A stretch of DNA of 64,000 nt from Enterococcus sp. 9E7_DIV0242 (GTDB taxonomy: Bacteria > Bacillota > Bacilli > Lactobacillales > Enterococcaceae), in NCBI RefSeq assembly GCF_002140975.2, contig NZ_CP147247.1, forward strand, positions 4,205,001-4,269,000. Reading direction: 5' to 3'. The notes beneath the pieces were generated by a model. It was not told where the DNA came from and did not search any database. It saw only the letters and a list, made by a program, of their open reading frames with translations. Shown here piece after piece: positions 8,014 to 16,693 of this stretch (positions are counted from its first letter, which is position 1; the number at the start of each line of letters is the position of its first letter). The position numbers and the translations under genes are program-made.

Positions 8014-9375
8014 ATGAATGAAGGACAAGAAATCGAAGCGCAATTCGAGGAATTGCTGAATTTTTTGAAAACAGAGCAGATGAATGAATTTCGTGAAACC
8101 TTTTTAGCTCTTCATATATACGAGCAGGGACAATTCTACCAATCTCTTGAGGCTGAGGACCGTGAACGGGTCTATAATTATCTATCTCCAAAGGAATTGG
8201 CTGATATGTTTGATGTCATTGAAGAAGATAATGATGATATGAAGGTTTATATTGCAGAGATGCGTCCAAGCTATGCGGCTGAAATGCTCTCTGAGATGTA
8301 CACGGATAATGCAGTGGATTTATTGAACATGCTGGATAAGGGGCAAATGGCCAAGTATCTAAGCTTGATGAGTGCAGAGGACGCCAGTGAGATAAAAGAG
8401 CTCCTCCACTATGAAGATGATACTGCCGGCTCTATCATGACAACCGAATATGTCTCTCTTGTTGCAAATCAGACAGTACGCTCAGCGATGTATGTATTAA
8501 AAAATCAGGCAGATGTTGCCGAAACGATCTACTATGTCTATGTTGTGGATCAGGATAATCGCCTGGTAGGAGTTATTTCGCTTCGTGATTTGATTATCAA
8601 TGATGATGATACGATGATTAGTGAAATCTTGAGTGAACGGGTGATTTCTGTTCATGTGGGAGACGATCAGGAAGATGTCGCACAGACGATTCGTGATTAC
8701 GACTTTCTGGCGTTGCCTGTTATTGATTATGATGATCATCTTCTGGGAATCGTTACCGTTGATGATATCATTGATGTCATCGATGATGAAGCAGCCAGTG
8801 ACTACTCAGGATTAGCCGGGGTCGATGTGGAAGAGGTCAGCGAGAATCCATTCAAAGCAGCATCTAAGCGGCTACCATGGCTCATCACGCTATTGTTTTT
8901 AGGGATGTCTACTGCTACACTTATCAGTCACTATGAAACCTTAGTTAGTGAAGCCAGTATCTTGGCAGTCTTTATTTCCTTGATTACCGGAACAGCTGGG
9001 AATGCAGGAACACAGTCTTTGGCTGTTGCTGTTCGTCGTTTAGCTGTCAGTGATGAAAAGGACAATAATTTTAAGCGATTGATTGTCAGTGAAGTCCTTA
9101 CAGGAGTTGTGACAGGTGCGATTACCGGATTAACGATATTCATTGTTGTTGGTATTTGGAAGCAAAATTTCCCACTTGGCTTTGTGATTGGGATGGCGAT
9201 GCTTTGTGCCATTACAGTAGCGAATTTGGCAGGAAGCTTTATTCCAATGCTTATGGACAAGCTGGGCTTTGATCCAGCCGTGGCAAGCGGTCCGTTTATC
9301 ACGACCTTGAGTGATTTAACAAGTGTCCTTATTTATTTTAATATTGCCAGTATTTTTATGAGCTATTTTACTTAA
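8014..9375 (+). CDS. mgtE: Magnesium transporter MgtE
   Basis: Mg2+ channel of 453 residues. The order is an acidic N domain of helical repeats (about 1-125), a CBS pair (about 130-250, with VVDQDNRLVGVISLRDL and DDHLLGIVTVDDIIDVI), the linking helix, and five membrane helices from about residue 285. The conserved GNAGTQS segment near 320 and the final DLTSVLIYF helix form the pore. In the family, Mg2+ bound to N and CBS domains closes the pore. GGAGGGG at 8001-8007 is 6 bases before ATG 8014, so the upstream ATG at 7996 is rejected. No magnesium riboswitch is visible; it is read from the relQ operon. Confidence 0.95.
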   Translation: MNEGQEIEAQFEELLNFLKTEQMNEFRETFLALHIYEQGQFYQSLEAEDRERVYNYLSPKELADMFDVIEEDNDDMKVYIAEMRPSYAAEMLSEMYTDNAVDLLNMLDKGQMAKYLSLMSAEDASEIKELLHYEDDTAGSIMTTEYVSLVANQTVRSAMYVLKNQADVAETIYYVYVVDQDNRLVGVISLRDLIINDDDTMISEILSERVISVHVGDDQEDVAQTIRDYDFLALPVIDYDDHLLGIVTVDDIIDVIDDEAASDYSGLAGVDVEEVSENPFKAASKRLPWLITLLFLGMSTATLISHYETLVSEASILAVFISLITGTAGNAGTQSLAVAVRRLAVSDEKDNNFKRLIVSEVLTGVVTGAITGLTIFIVVGIWKQNFPLGFVIGMAMLCAITVANLAGSFIPMLMDKLGFDPAVASGPFITTLSDLTSVLIYFNIASIFMSYFT

Positions 9376-9377
9376 TC

Positions 9378-9432
9378 AAAAAGAAGCCGTAAAGTCCAAA
9401 TGTGTACATTTTGGACTTTACGGCTTCTTTTA
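9378..9432. terminator. Long bidirectional terminator mgtE/cutC
   Basis: An unbroken stem of more than 20 bp (AAAGAAGCCGTAAAGTCC with its complement) with a short loop and flanking A and T runs lies between convergent genes. Confidence 0.93.
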
Positions 9433-9439
9433 GTTTTAG

Positions 9440-10081
9440 CTATTGATCAAAGGCAACGATTTTCGTTCCGTGGAGCTCTTCGACACCAAGTGCTTCTTTT
9501 ATTTGTTCTCTATTTTGAGACGAGATTCCCCCTCCGGGAAGAATAATGATTCTTCCGGCTGCATAGCTGATCAATTCTTTCAGATGTGGAAGGTTCTCGT
9601 CAATTGCTGATCCGGCAGGTCCGCCATGTGTCAAAATGCGGTGTACATCATGCTCTACCAGCCAGTCGATTGCTTTGAATTGGTCTTCTTTAGTTAATGA
9701 GTCAAAAGCCATGTGAAAAGTGATTTGTAGGCCCTCTGATGTTTCGATAAGAAGTTCTAATGCTTCTTCATCTAGCCAGTTTTCTTGTGTCAAGCAACCA
9801 AAAACGACCCCATCAGTTCCAATTTTTTTTGCTTCAATCAAATCTGTATGCATGATTTTCAGTTCGATGTCATTATAGACAAAATTGCCTCCGCGAGGTC
9901 GAATCATTGTCATTACGGGAACAGAGTGTTCTCCAGCATAGTGTAAAGCTTCCTCAATTACACCTGTACTGGGGGTTGTTCCGCCAACCGCGAGATTATC
10001 ACATAGCTCGATTCTACCGGCACCATTGCGAATAGCAGTAGGGATATCTGTATAATTTTCTGCACAAAATTCTTTGATCAC
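9440..10081 (-). CDS. cutC: CutC family protein (copper homeostasis)
   Basis: TIM-barrel CutC protein of 213 residues. Recognisable blocks are CAENYTDIPTAIRNGAGRIE at the N-terminus, MIRPRGGNF, the HMAFD segment and the RILTHGG and ILPGGGI strands. CutC has been linked to copper tolerance, although its biochemical activity is not settled. The start is set at the GTG at 10081, eight bases after AGGAG; a GTG three codons upstream overlaps that ribosome site. It is a single gene with its own terminator. Confidence 0.88.
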   Translation of the reverse strand: MIKEFCAENYTDIPTAIRNGAGRIELCDNLAVGGTTPSTGVIEEALHYAGEHSVPVMTMIRPRGGNFVYNDIELKIMHTDLIEAKKIGTDGVVFGCLTQENWLDEEALELLIETSEGLQITFHMAFDSLTKEDQFKAIDWLVEHDVHRILTHGGPAGSAIDENLPHLKELISYAAGRIIILPGGGISSQNREQIKEALGVEELHGTKIVAFDQ

Positions 10082-10287
10082 GTCGATCACTCCTTAAATA
10101 TCAGTAAGAATATCCTATTTATGAAACGTCCTTTTAGTAATGATAGGAGAAAAGCTTGTTTCTGTGCAAAGCTCAACTTGTTCGATTTCTCCATAGGCAT
10201 TGTAACACATTTTCCAGTGTTGCCAAAGTAGCTTTCTCATTGTAAGATAGAGCAGAATGAAATTATTGGTATGAAAAGGAGCAGTGC

Positions 10288-11136
10288 ATGCTTAAAAAAA
10301 TTGATATAGCAAAAAAATTTTTATCTGAAAATGCATCGTCGTTTCGATGCCCTATTTGTCATAGTTCTTTTATACAAACTGACCATGCCTTGATTTGCAC
10401 AGAAAAACATCGATTTGAGCTGTCGAAAAAAGGAACACTCTATTTTCTTAAGACGCATATACAGACAGAGTATGATCATCAAATGTTTGTGCATCGGCAA
10501 GCAATGATCAAAAGTGGCATGTATGAAAGTATGCTGAAAAAGCTTGTTCCTTATTTGAATGATAAAGAGCTTGTTCTTGATGTCGGCTGTGGGGAGGGAA
10601 GCTTTCTCAATGCATTATCAGAGGCGAGTACCGCAAAGAAAAAAATTGGTTTTGATATTTCAAAGGAAGGAATTTACCTTGCGACAAATCAACCAGCCAA
10701 TGAAACCTTCTGGTGTGCAGCAGATTTGACGAATCTACCATTTGCAGATCGTTCAGTTGATTGTATTCTAAATATCTTTTCTCCTTCACATTATAAGGAG
10801 TTTGCTCGTGTATTGAAGCCAGGAGGACAGGTGGTAAAAATCATTCCGGAAGCGGGGTATTTGAAGGAACTTCGAGCCGCATTTTTTCCAAATGATCAGA
10901 AGAAGCAAACCTATTCGAATCAAAAGGTGATTGATAAGTTTTCTGAGTCCATGAAGGTCATCACTAATGAGCGAGTAGCGACTGTCTTTGAGATACCGGA
11001 AGCACGACGCCTTGATTTATTGGAAATGTCACCATTAGAATGGCAGGCTGATCCTAAAATCAAAGCAGAACTGCAAAGAAATCCTTTTGAAAAAATCACA
11101 GTTGACTTGCGCATGTTAGTAGGAGAGATTAGATAA
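10288..11136 (+). CDS. rlmA: 23S rRNA (guanine) methyltransferase, RlmA family
   Basis: SAM-dependent methyltransferase of 282 residues acting on a guanine in 23S rRNA hairpin 35 (G745 or G748 by subgroup). The N-terminal zinc site is Cys21-x2-Cys24 with Cys37-x3-His41. The SAM motif is VLDVGCGEGSF near residue 95, followed by a LPFADRSVDCILNIFSP segment. AAGGAG precedes ATG 10288. In some Gram-positives the G748 enzyme changes tylosin response; which guanine is used here is not decidable by eye. Confidence 0.9.
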   Translation: MLKKIDIAKKFLSENASSFRCPICHSSFIQTDHALICTEKHRFELSKKGTLYFLKTHIQTEYDHQMFVHRQAMIKSGMYESMLKKLVPYLNDKELVLDVGCGEGSFLNALSEASTAKKKIGFDISKEGIYLATNQPANETFWCAADLTNLPFADRSVDCILNIFSPSHYKEFARVLKPGGQVVKIIPEAGYLKELRAAFFPNDQKKQTYSNQKVIDKFSESMKVITNERVATVFEIPEARRLDLLEMSPLEWQADPKIKAELQRNPFEKITVDLRMLVGEIR

Positions 11137-11167
11137 CGCTTACAAAAAATTAATTTGTGAAAAACTA

Positions 11168-11196
11168 TTGCAAAGCTCTGCTATTGGTGTTATATT
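11168..11196 (+). promoter_or_regulatory. Promoter of the candidate RNA before trmL
   Basis: TTGCAA, a spacer of exactly 17 bases, then TATATT with an upstream TG (extended -10). Expected transcription start near 11203. It is one of the best promoters in the window and stands 175 bases before the trmL start. Confidence 0.7.
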
Positions 11197-11202
11197 ACAT
11201 AC

Positions 11203-11317
11203 AAGTTGTTTTTTCATTGGTTTTTATCAGGTTCCTGTTCTGATAAAAGTTAGTGAAAAGATCTTCACTAACGTAGCGACTCGCAGTGATTTAACACCGA
11301 GGCGGTACGTTTTTTTA
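11203..11317 (+). ncRNA. Candidate small RNA or leader before trmL
   Basis: The transcript predicted from the 11168 promoter would fold into a perfect 9-bp hairpin (TTTTATCAG/CTGATAAAA, 11222-11248), then directly a second perfect 9-bp hairpin (GTTAGTGAA/TTCACTAAC, 11249-11272). A closing stem AACGTA/TACGTT (11270-11275 with 11306-11311) follows, enclosing two mini hairpins (GCG-ACT-CGC and CCG-AGG-CGG) and running into seven T. The second hairpin and the terminator stem share three bases, so they compete. It could be a free sRNA or an attenuator for trmL. I recognise no known family. Confidence 0.55.
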
Positions 11318-11370
11318 TTGCCTAATTCATCAAATAAAACAACCTTTTTTGTGTAGAAAGGAATCATAAA

Positions 11371-11877
11371 ATGACAAATCATATCGTTCTTTTTGAACCG
11401 CAAATACCAGCCAATACTGGGAACATCGCTCGGACATGTGCTGCAACGAATTCACCCTTACATCTCATTGAGCCGTTAGGTTTTTCGACAGATGATAAGC
11501 ACCTAAAAAGAGCTGGCCTGGATTACTGGCATGATGTGACTATCACGTATCATAAGGATTTGGCCGCTTTTCTGACTTTTATAGGGGATGAGCCCTTACA
11601 TTTGATTACAAAGTTTGCGAATAAGGTATATAGTGATGAGAACCTTGCAGATGGTAGAAATCATTATTTCATGTTTGGTAAAGAAACGACAGGATTGCCA
11701 GAGGATTTCATGCGTGAAAATGAAGAAAAATGCTTAAGAATACCAATGAACGATGAACACGTGCGTTCGTTGAACCTGTCAAACACGGCTGCTTTAGTTG
11801 TTTATGAAGCCTTGCGGCAGCAAGCATTTCCAAATTTAGAATTGAAGCATCATTATGAGAATGATAAGTTGGATTAG
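11371..11877 (+). CDS. trmL: tRNA (cytidine(34)-2'-O)-methyltransferase
   Basis: SPOUT-class enzyme of 168 residues that methylates the ribose of the wobble base in certain leucine tRNAs. The N-terminal motif [15 protein letters not shown], the middle [12 protein letters not shown] and the knot-forming [19 protein letters not shown] are all intact. AAAGGA lies 8 bases before ATG 11371. It is a single gene between the candidate small RNA upstream and a strong terminator. Confidence 0.95.
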   Translation: MTNHIVLFEPQIPANTGNIARTCAATNSPLHLIEPLGFSTDDKHLKRAGLDYWHDVTITYHKDLAAFLTFIGDEPLHLITKFANKVYSDENLADGRNHYFMFGKETTGLPEDFMRENEEKCLRIPMNDEHVRSLNLSNTAALVVYEALRQQAFPNLELKHHYENDKLD

Positions 11878-11915
11878 TTCTTTCAGGTTAAATTCTAGTT
11901 CAAGTGATAGATAAT

Positions 11916-11962
11916 AAAAAACCATACTAAGAATGAGTTAGCCATTCTTAGTATGGTTTTTG
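11916..11962. terminator. Bidirectional terminator trmL/lipoprotein genes
   Basis: A stem of about 18 bp beginning AAAACCATACTAAGAATG pairs with its complement across a 7-base loop, with A and T flanks. Confidence 0.92.
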
Positions 11963-11977
11963 CTTGTTTTTAAGCGT

Positions 11978-12874
11978 TTAGTTCAATGCATTTTTCATTG
12001 TATCTATATAGTCAGACATGCTATCTCTATATGTTTTTAAGAAGCTGACGAGAGTATCTTTACCAACCAAAGTTTTCGTACCTAATTTTTCGTATTCTTT
12101 TTTCTGTTCCTCAAGTGAAGCTTCACTTTCCTTTTTCATGTCGGCAAATGCGGCTTCATCATACAATACAGTATCTTTAAAGACATTCTCATATTCAGTG
12201 AGATAGTTAGAAACGATTTTTTGATAGATGTCTAAATAATCTTTATACGTTTTGATTGCTTCAATTTCACCATCAGAGATATCTAATTTAGTGACACCAC
12301 TTTCGGTTTTTGTTTCTTTTTCACTCGCCTTTGTTTCAGAGCTGGAACTCTTCGTTGTGCTTTCTTTAGAAGAGCTCTCTGCTTCTTTGCTGCCATCGAA
12401 ATCATGGTCCGTATAACCAACGATGATCGTGTCGCCTTTTTCAGCATAATAACCAGCATCTTTTAGGTCAACATCGTCACTGCCAAAGTATTCTGCACCA
12501 CAGCCGCTTTCTAACTGGTAGCAGTCGCCTTCATAAATTTTCTTTTTGTTGATCGTTGCAGCATCATCAAAGTTCTTCGTTACGAATTTTACTTTTAAAC
12601 CAGCCTTTTCGAATTCTGCCTCAACCTGCTCCTGTGTTTTGAAATAAGGATCGGGAACTTTTACTTTTCCTTCAAGTACATCATCTGAGTCTTCTTTTTC
12701 GGAATCGTCAGAGGCTTCAACACCTTCTAATTTTTCAATTTTTTTACTCAATGAAGAGATATTTTTTTCCAGTTTATCGATTTTTCCTTCTAATTTAGAT
12801 GTATCTGTACTGCCACAGCCAGTAAGAAAGAGACCGCATAATAAGATAACACCCAACCCAGTGATTTTTTTCAT
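11978..12874 (-). CDS. Putative lipoprotein with PASTA-like segment
   Basis: A 298-residue predicted lipoprotein. Signal peptide 1-19 ends in the lipobox LTGC with Cys20. A short coiled coil (about 25-50), an acidic linker, a stretch resembling a PASTA domain (VPDPYFKTQEQVEAEFEKAG, about 73-92), a low-complexity Ser/Lys/Glu linker (about 165-192) and a helical C-terminal domain follow. The PASTA resemblance is by eye. The first 35 residues closely match the upstream neighbour, so the pair arose by duplication or module sharing. It is second in a two-gene operon (56-base gap). Confidence 0.8.
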   Translation of the reverse strand: MKKITGLGVILLCGLFLTGCGSTDTSKLEGKIDKLEKNISSLSKKIEKLEGVEASDDSEKEDSDDVLEGKVKVPDPYFKTQEQVEAEFEKAGLKVKFVTKNFDDAATINKKKIYEGDCYQLESGCGAEYFGSDDVDLKDAGYYAEKGDTIIVGYTDHDFDGSKEAESSSKESTTKSSSSETKASEKETKTESGVTKLDISDGEIEAIKTYKDYLDIYQKIVSNYLTEYENVFKDTVLYDEAAFADMKKESEASLEEQKKEYEKLGTKTLVGKDTLVSFLKTYRDSMSDYIDTMKNALN

Positions 12875-12930
12875 TTTATTTTCCTCCTAATATAAAAGAT
12901 TAAGACAAGCCTTTGTATAAAATAGACTTT

Positions 12931-13722
12931 CTAATCATTTGGAACAATTTTGGCGTTCTTTTTAAAATCTTTTTTAATTGTCTCGTTACTAAAAACCTCT
13001 GAAGCGGCACTATCTTCTCCATATAGGTTGAAATACTCTTCTGTACCAATTTTTACGACGATATCTTTACTTTTGTCGGTAATGTAATATTCAAAAGCGC
13101 CTTCAGCTTTTCCGCCAACCTTGATTTTTGAGTGACTCTTTTTGTATAATTCTGCAAATGCTTCGTATCTATCAAGGACGCCTCCGCCATTTAGACTCTT
13201 TTCAGAGTTTTCATCGTCCTCTGCAACATAAATATATTTTTGAAGATCCCAATAAGAATCGATACTTTCGGTTCCCGTATTTTCTACTAGATAGGTAACA
13301 ACAACAAGTCCTTCTGCTTCTGTAAATTCAGGTGCTTGCTCAACAAATGTAACATCAGTGATTGTCATGGTCAGAGAATCATCCTTAACCGCAACGTTCT
13401 TGACACCATTAGTATCATCTGATGTTTTTTCTTTTGATTTACTGTCTTTCGTTTCAGAGCTTTCCTTGGTTTTTGAGCTGTCTTTTGTTTCTTTGGTCTC
13501 TTTTTCTTTAGTAGACTTGTCTGTTTCTTCCTCAGAGGAACTTTCGGAGCTGTTCGCTGCAAGACCATTTTCACTTAGCTCATCGACTTTTTCGTGAAGT
13601 CCATCCACATTTTTGGTGATTTTATCCAGTTTTTCTTCTAATTTGGAAGTATCTGTACTACTGCAACCAGAGAGTACGATACCGCAAACGAGTACTAATC
13701 CTAAACAACCAATCTTTTTCAT
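12931..13722 (-). CDS. Putative lipoprotein with DUF5067-like domain
   Basis: A 263-residue predicted lipoprotein with signal peptide 1-19 and lipobox LSGC at Cys20. A coiled-coil segment follows (about 25-52), then a Ser/Lys/Glu/Thr-rich linker (about 55-105) and a C-terminal beta domain resembling DUF5067 (MTITDVTFVEQ, then VTYLVENTGTES). Such domains sit at the surface of Gram-positive cells with no defined role. It is first in the operon with the paralogous-start lipoprotein downstream. Confidence 0.8.
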   Translation of the reverse strand: MKKIGCLGLVLVCGIVLSGCSSTDTSKLEEKLDKITKNVDGLHEKVDELSENGLAANSSESSSEEETDKSTKEKETKETKDSSKTKESSETKDSKSKEKTSDDTNGVKNVAVKDDSLTMTITDVTFVEQAPEFTEAEGLVVVTYLVENTGTESIDSYWDLQKYIYVAEDDENSEKSLNGGGVLDRYEAFAELYKKSHSKIKVGGKAEGAFEYYITDKSKDIVVKIGTEEYFNLYGEDSAASEVFSNETIKKDFKKNAKIVPND

Positions 13723-14020
13723 TTTCTAACCCCATTTCTTTATTCATACGTAATTGAACGCACTATAATTAAAGATTATCACAAGGCACTTGGTAATGTA
13801 AATGCCAGAAATTGTACGATAATAGAAAAAATATGAGAGAAATAAGAAAATTTTTCATTTATTTAAAACTAGCGAAGACATTGCGTGAGAGAAAATTGAA
13901 AGATTTTAAGTATATTTATTTTTTAAAGGTGCTTCACATGCCTTTCAAATTCCTTTTATTCGTAACTATTTTTCTCCTTCGATATAATGAAGGAAAGAAT
14001 GTCAGAGGAGGAAACGAGAA

Positions 14021-15355
14021 ATGAAGAATCAATTTGATGTGATCATTATTGGCAGTGGACCAGGAGGAATGGCAGCTGCCTATGATTTGAAAACCGCTGG
14101 AAAGAAAGTGGCTGTTGTTGAGTCAGATAAATGGGGTGGAACGTGCCCGAATCGAGGCTGTGATCCTAAGAAAATCCTCTATCATGCGATAGAAGTTCAG
14201 GAAAATATGGATCAGCTGATTGGACATGGCTATCAAGAAAAGCCGGCAATTCGTTGGGAGGATTTGATGGCTTTCAAGGAAAAATTTACTTCAGCTGTTC
14301 CCAAAGAACAACGAGATGGGCTGCGGGATTTTGAGATACAAACAATTGAAGGGCGTGCTGTTTTCAGCGATGCACATACAGTAATAGTAGAGGAAGAAAA
14401 ATATACCGCAGATTCATTCATCCTCGCAACTGGTCAACGTTCAGCCATACTGGATATTCCAGGTAAGGAATACATGAAAACGAGTACTGAGTTTTTATCG
14501 ATGCCTCATCTTCCAAAAAAGATGGTTTTTATTGGTGGTGGCTATATTACTTTTGAGCTGGCAAATATTGCTGCAAGCTGTGGAAGTGAGGTGCACATCA
14601 TCCACCACAATGACCAGCCATTAAAGGGATTCGATTCTAAGCAAGTCGATGATGTGATTCAACATATGAAGGAGAATGGAATCATTTTCCATTTTAATGA
14701 ATCGGTTATTGAAATTAGTGAGGAGGAAGAGCAGTATACTGCGAAGCTTCAATCTGGAGGAGAAATGGCTGTTGATAAGATCATCTGCGCAACAGGTAGA
14801 ATCCCTAACGTAGAGGATATGGGATTGGATCAGCTCGGTGTTGCCTATGATAAGAAGGGCATCAAGGTCGATGAATATTTGCGAACAACAGTAGCAAATA
14901 TCTATGGTTTAGGTGATTGTCTGGCAAAGAGCCAACCGAAGCTGACGCCCGTCTCAAGCTTTGAAGGTAGCTATCTGGGAAAATTATTAGGAAAAGGCAC
15001 AACAGAAAAAATTGCCTATCCTGAAATTCCTACGATCCTTTTTGCTTCCCCTAAACTAGCTCAGGTTGGGAAAATAACTGTTGAGGAACATGAAAAGGAT
15101 GCCTATGAAATAAAGGAAGTGGATATGTCAAGTTGGTTTACGTATAAGCAGCGAAACGAACCAGTAGCAAAAGCAACGATTATTAGTGACAAAGAAAGCG
15201 GGTTGCTGGTTGGGGCTTCGGTGTTAAGCAATGAGGCAGATCAATTGATCAATTTGATGACTGTGATGATCAATGAAAAAATTCCAGCTGAGCGTTTGGC
15301 AAATCAAATTATGCTGTATCCGACAGTTGCCAGTGATATCAGTTATCTGTATTAA
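14021..15355 (+). CDS. FAD-dependent class I disulfide oxidoreductase
   Basis: Glutathione reductase-like flavoprotein of 444 residues. The FAD-binding motif IIIGSGPGGMAAAYDL is at 8-23, the redox pair Cys42/Cys47 lies in GGTCPNRGCDPKK, a second NAD(P) fold begins IGGGYITFELANIAA, and the second FAD segment is IYGLGDC. The C-terminal interface motif normally reading HPT..E is YPTVASD here, so the usual catalytic His-Glu pair is not visible. That makes classical glutathione or lipoamide reductase activity doubtful. AGAGGAGG precedes ATG 14021. Enterococcal neighbours are often annotated generically as NAD(P)/FAD oxidoreductase. Confidence 0.87.
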   Translation: MKNQFDVIIIGSGPGGMAAAYDLKTAGKKVAVVESDKWGGTCPNRGCDPKKILYHAIEVQENMDQLIGHGYQEKPAIRWEDLMAFKEKFTSAVPKEQRDGLRDFEIQTIEGRAVFSDAHTVIVEEEKYTADSFILATGQRSAILDIPGKEYMKTSTEFLSMPHLPKKMVFIGGGYITFELANIAASCGSEVHIIHHNDQPLKGFDSKQVDDVIQHMKENGIIFHFNESVIEISEEEEQYTAKLQSGGEMAVDKIICATGRIPNVEDMGLDQLGVAYDKKGIKVDEYLRTTVANIYGLGDCLAKSQPKLTPVSSFEGSYLGKLLGKGTTEKIAYPEIPTILFASPKLAQVGKITVEEHEKDAYEIKEVDMSSWFTYKQRNEPVAKATIISDKESGLLVGASVLSNEADQLINLMTVMINEKIPAERLANQIMLYPTVASDISYLY

Positions 15356-15374
15356 TATAGGAAAAATAAAGGAA

Positions 15375-15416
15375 TAAAAAACGGCTGGGTGCCAAGTGCT
15401 GCCCAACCGTTTTTAA
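15375..15416. terminator. Terminator between oxidoreductase and GNAT gene
   Basis: AAAAACGG-TGGG pairs with CCCA-CCGTTTTT around a 10-base loop. It overlaps the last bases of the convergent GNAT gene. Confidence 0.85.
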
Positions 15417-15841
15417 ATAGTTGTTGTTAATCGTTTCTCTAGGTAATATTTTGTCGTACCTTTGAATGGTGAATCAGCTAGTTGACCAAATACAGTGTAT
15501 CCATGCTTTTCATAGAAACCCTTCGCTTGGTAGTCTTGTGTGCTGATCGTGATGATTTCAGCCTGTTGTTCTTGAGCAAATTGTTCTGCCTGTATCAATA
15601 GCTTTGAGCCTAGACCATGTTTGCGGTAGTTCTTATCAATTGCAAGGAGCGAAACATGTGTGGTATTCATCCAGTTACTTGCAGTGATTCCACCGATGTA
15701 TGTACCGTCTTCATAAGCAGCGAGCGAGAAATCTATTGGAATGTGTTGCGCGACGCCTGTAGCTTCGATTTGATGCGCATCCAATAGCGAAATTATCTCT
15801 TTTTCATTTGCTTCAACGGCTAGTTTTTCAAATTCAATCAT
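15413..15841 (-). CDS. GNAT family N-acetyltransferase
   Basis: GNAT-fold acetyltransferase of 142 residues. The acetyl-CoA loop is visible as YRKHGLGSKLL near 89-99 and the C-terminal GFYEKHGYTVFG segment is typical. The substrate cannot be inferred. It is a single gene with a GGAGG-type ribosome site, convergent with the oxidoreductase gene. Confidence 0.85.
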   Translation of the reverse strand: MIEFEKLAVEANEKEIISLLDAHQIEATGVAQHIPIDFSLAAYEDGTYIGGITASNWMNTTHVSLLAIDKNYRKHGLGSKLLIQAEQFAQEQQAEIITISTQDYQAKGFYEKHGYTVFGQLADSPFKGTTKYYLEKRLTTTI

Positions 15842-16041
15842 TGTATCACCTCCACTTTCCAGTATAGCAAAGATGGCTGTGAATGAAAATATAGAATGCC
15901 CCTTTTACGAGTTTCCAAGGCATTAATGATTGGTTCTGCAAATTGGAGAATCACGAGAACCTGCATGGATATTTTTCATTGAAAATGATAAACTGGATAG
16001 TATTGAACATGGAAACAATGACAGTGGAGGATTACGGAAAA

Positions 16042-16671
16042 ATGGACTTATACTTTACCAGACATGGCAAGACAGAATGGAACAAAGAGCTGCGCTTTCA
16101 AGGGATGACAGGTGATTCACCGCTGCTTCCATCAAGCTATGAAGAAATCAAAAAACTAGGGAACGAAATCAAGCATGTTCCTTTTAAAAAAATATATTCA
16201 AGTACTTCTTTACGTGCTCGAACAACTGCGCAAGGACTGAATGATGAATTGCTCCAGCCTGTTGAAATCGTTTATACGGATGATTTGAGAGAGCTGGGGT
16301 TGGGTCGATTAGAGGGGCAGCTGATTATGGAGATGCGTGAGCAGTATGAGGAACAGTTAGAGAATATGCGCTATAATCTCGCTCACTATGAGCCACAAGT
16401 GTTTGAGGGTGAAAGAATTGAATCAGCGATTGCCCGTATTTCAAGTGTTGTGAAGAAAGCTGTGACAGACGGGGAAGGTCCTTACTTGTTTGTCGGGCAT
16501 GGTGCATCATTGACGGCTGCTATACAGCATCTATCAGGAAAACACTTGGCAGAGTTGAGAGAAATGGGTGGGCTTAATAATAATAGTCTGACGATTTTAA
16601 AAACAAGGGAACCGGAGAATCAATTGCCTTTTGAAATGATTTTGTGGAATGATGATTCTTTCTTGCGCTAA
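16042..16671 (+). CDS. Histidine phosphatase (phosphoglycerate mutase-like)
   Basis: Histidine phosphatase superfamily protein of about 209 residues. The catalytic RHG is at 7-9, with the second histidine in VGHGAS and an acid residue in ELGLGRLEG. I chose ATG 16042 because GGAGG is 11 bases upstream and homologues begin with a Phe-Tyr-x-x-RHG strand right at the N-terminus; the frame is open upstream to 15943 with no good ribosome site. It could be a metabolite phosphatase rather than a glycolytic mutase. It sits 22 bases ahead of recD2. Confidence 0.82.
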   Translation: MDLYFTRHGKTEWNKELRFQGMTGDSPLLPSSYEEIKKLGNEIKHVPFKKIYSSTSLRARTTAQGLNDELLQPVEIVYTDDLRELGLGRLEGQLIMEMREQYEEQLENMRYNLAHYEPQVFEGERIESAIARISSVVKKAVTDGEGPYLFVGHGASLTAAIQHLSGKHLAELREMGGLNNNSLTILKTREPENQLPFEMILWNDDSFLR

Positions 16672-16693
16672 TATTTCAAAGTAGGAGTAGGGG

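Noticed and set aside
11276..11317. Sequence resembling the 3' end of a Cas9 tracrRNA (ACACCGAGGCGG before a T-run)
   Set aside because: No Cas9 or other cas gene, no repeat array and no anti-repeat in the window. The short match can arise in any GC-rich terminator stem.
13812..14024. 70-codon frame before the oxidoreductase gene
   Set aside because: No ribosome site, very Lys/Phe/Leu-rich from AT-rich DNA, and it overlaps the leader and ribosome site of the following gene.
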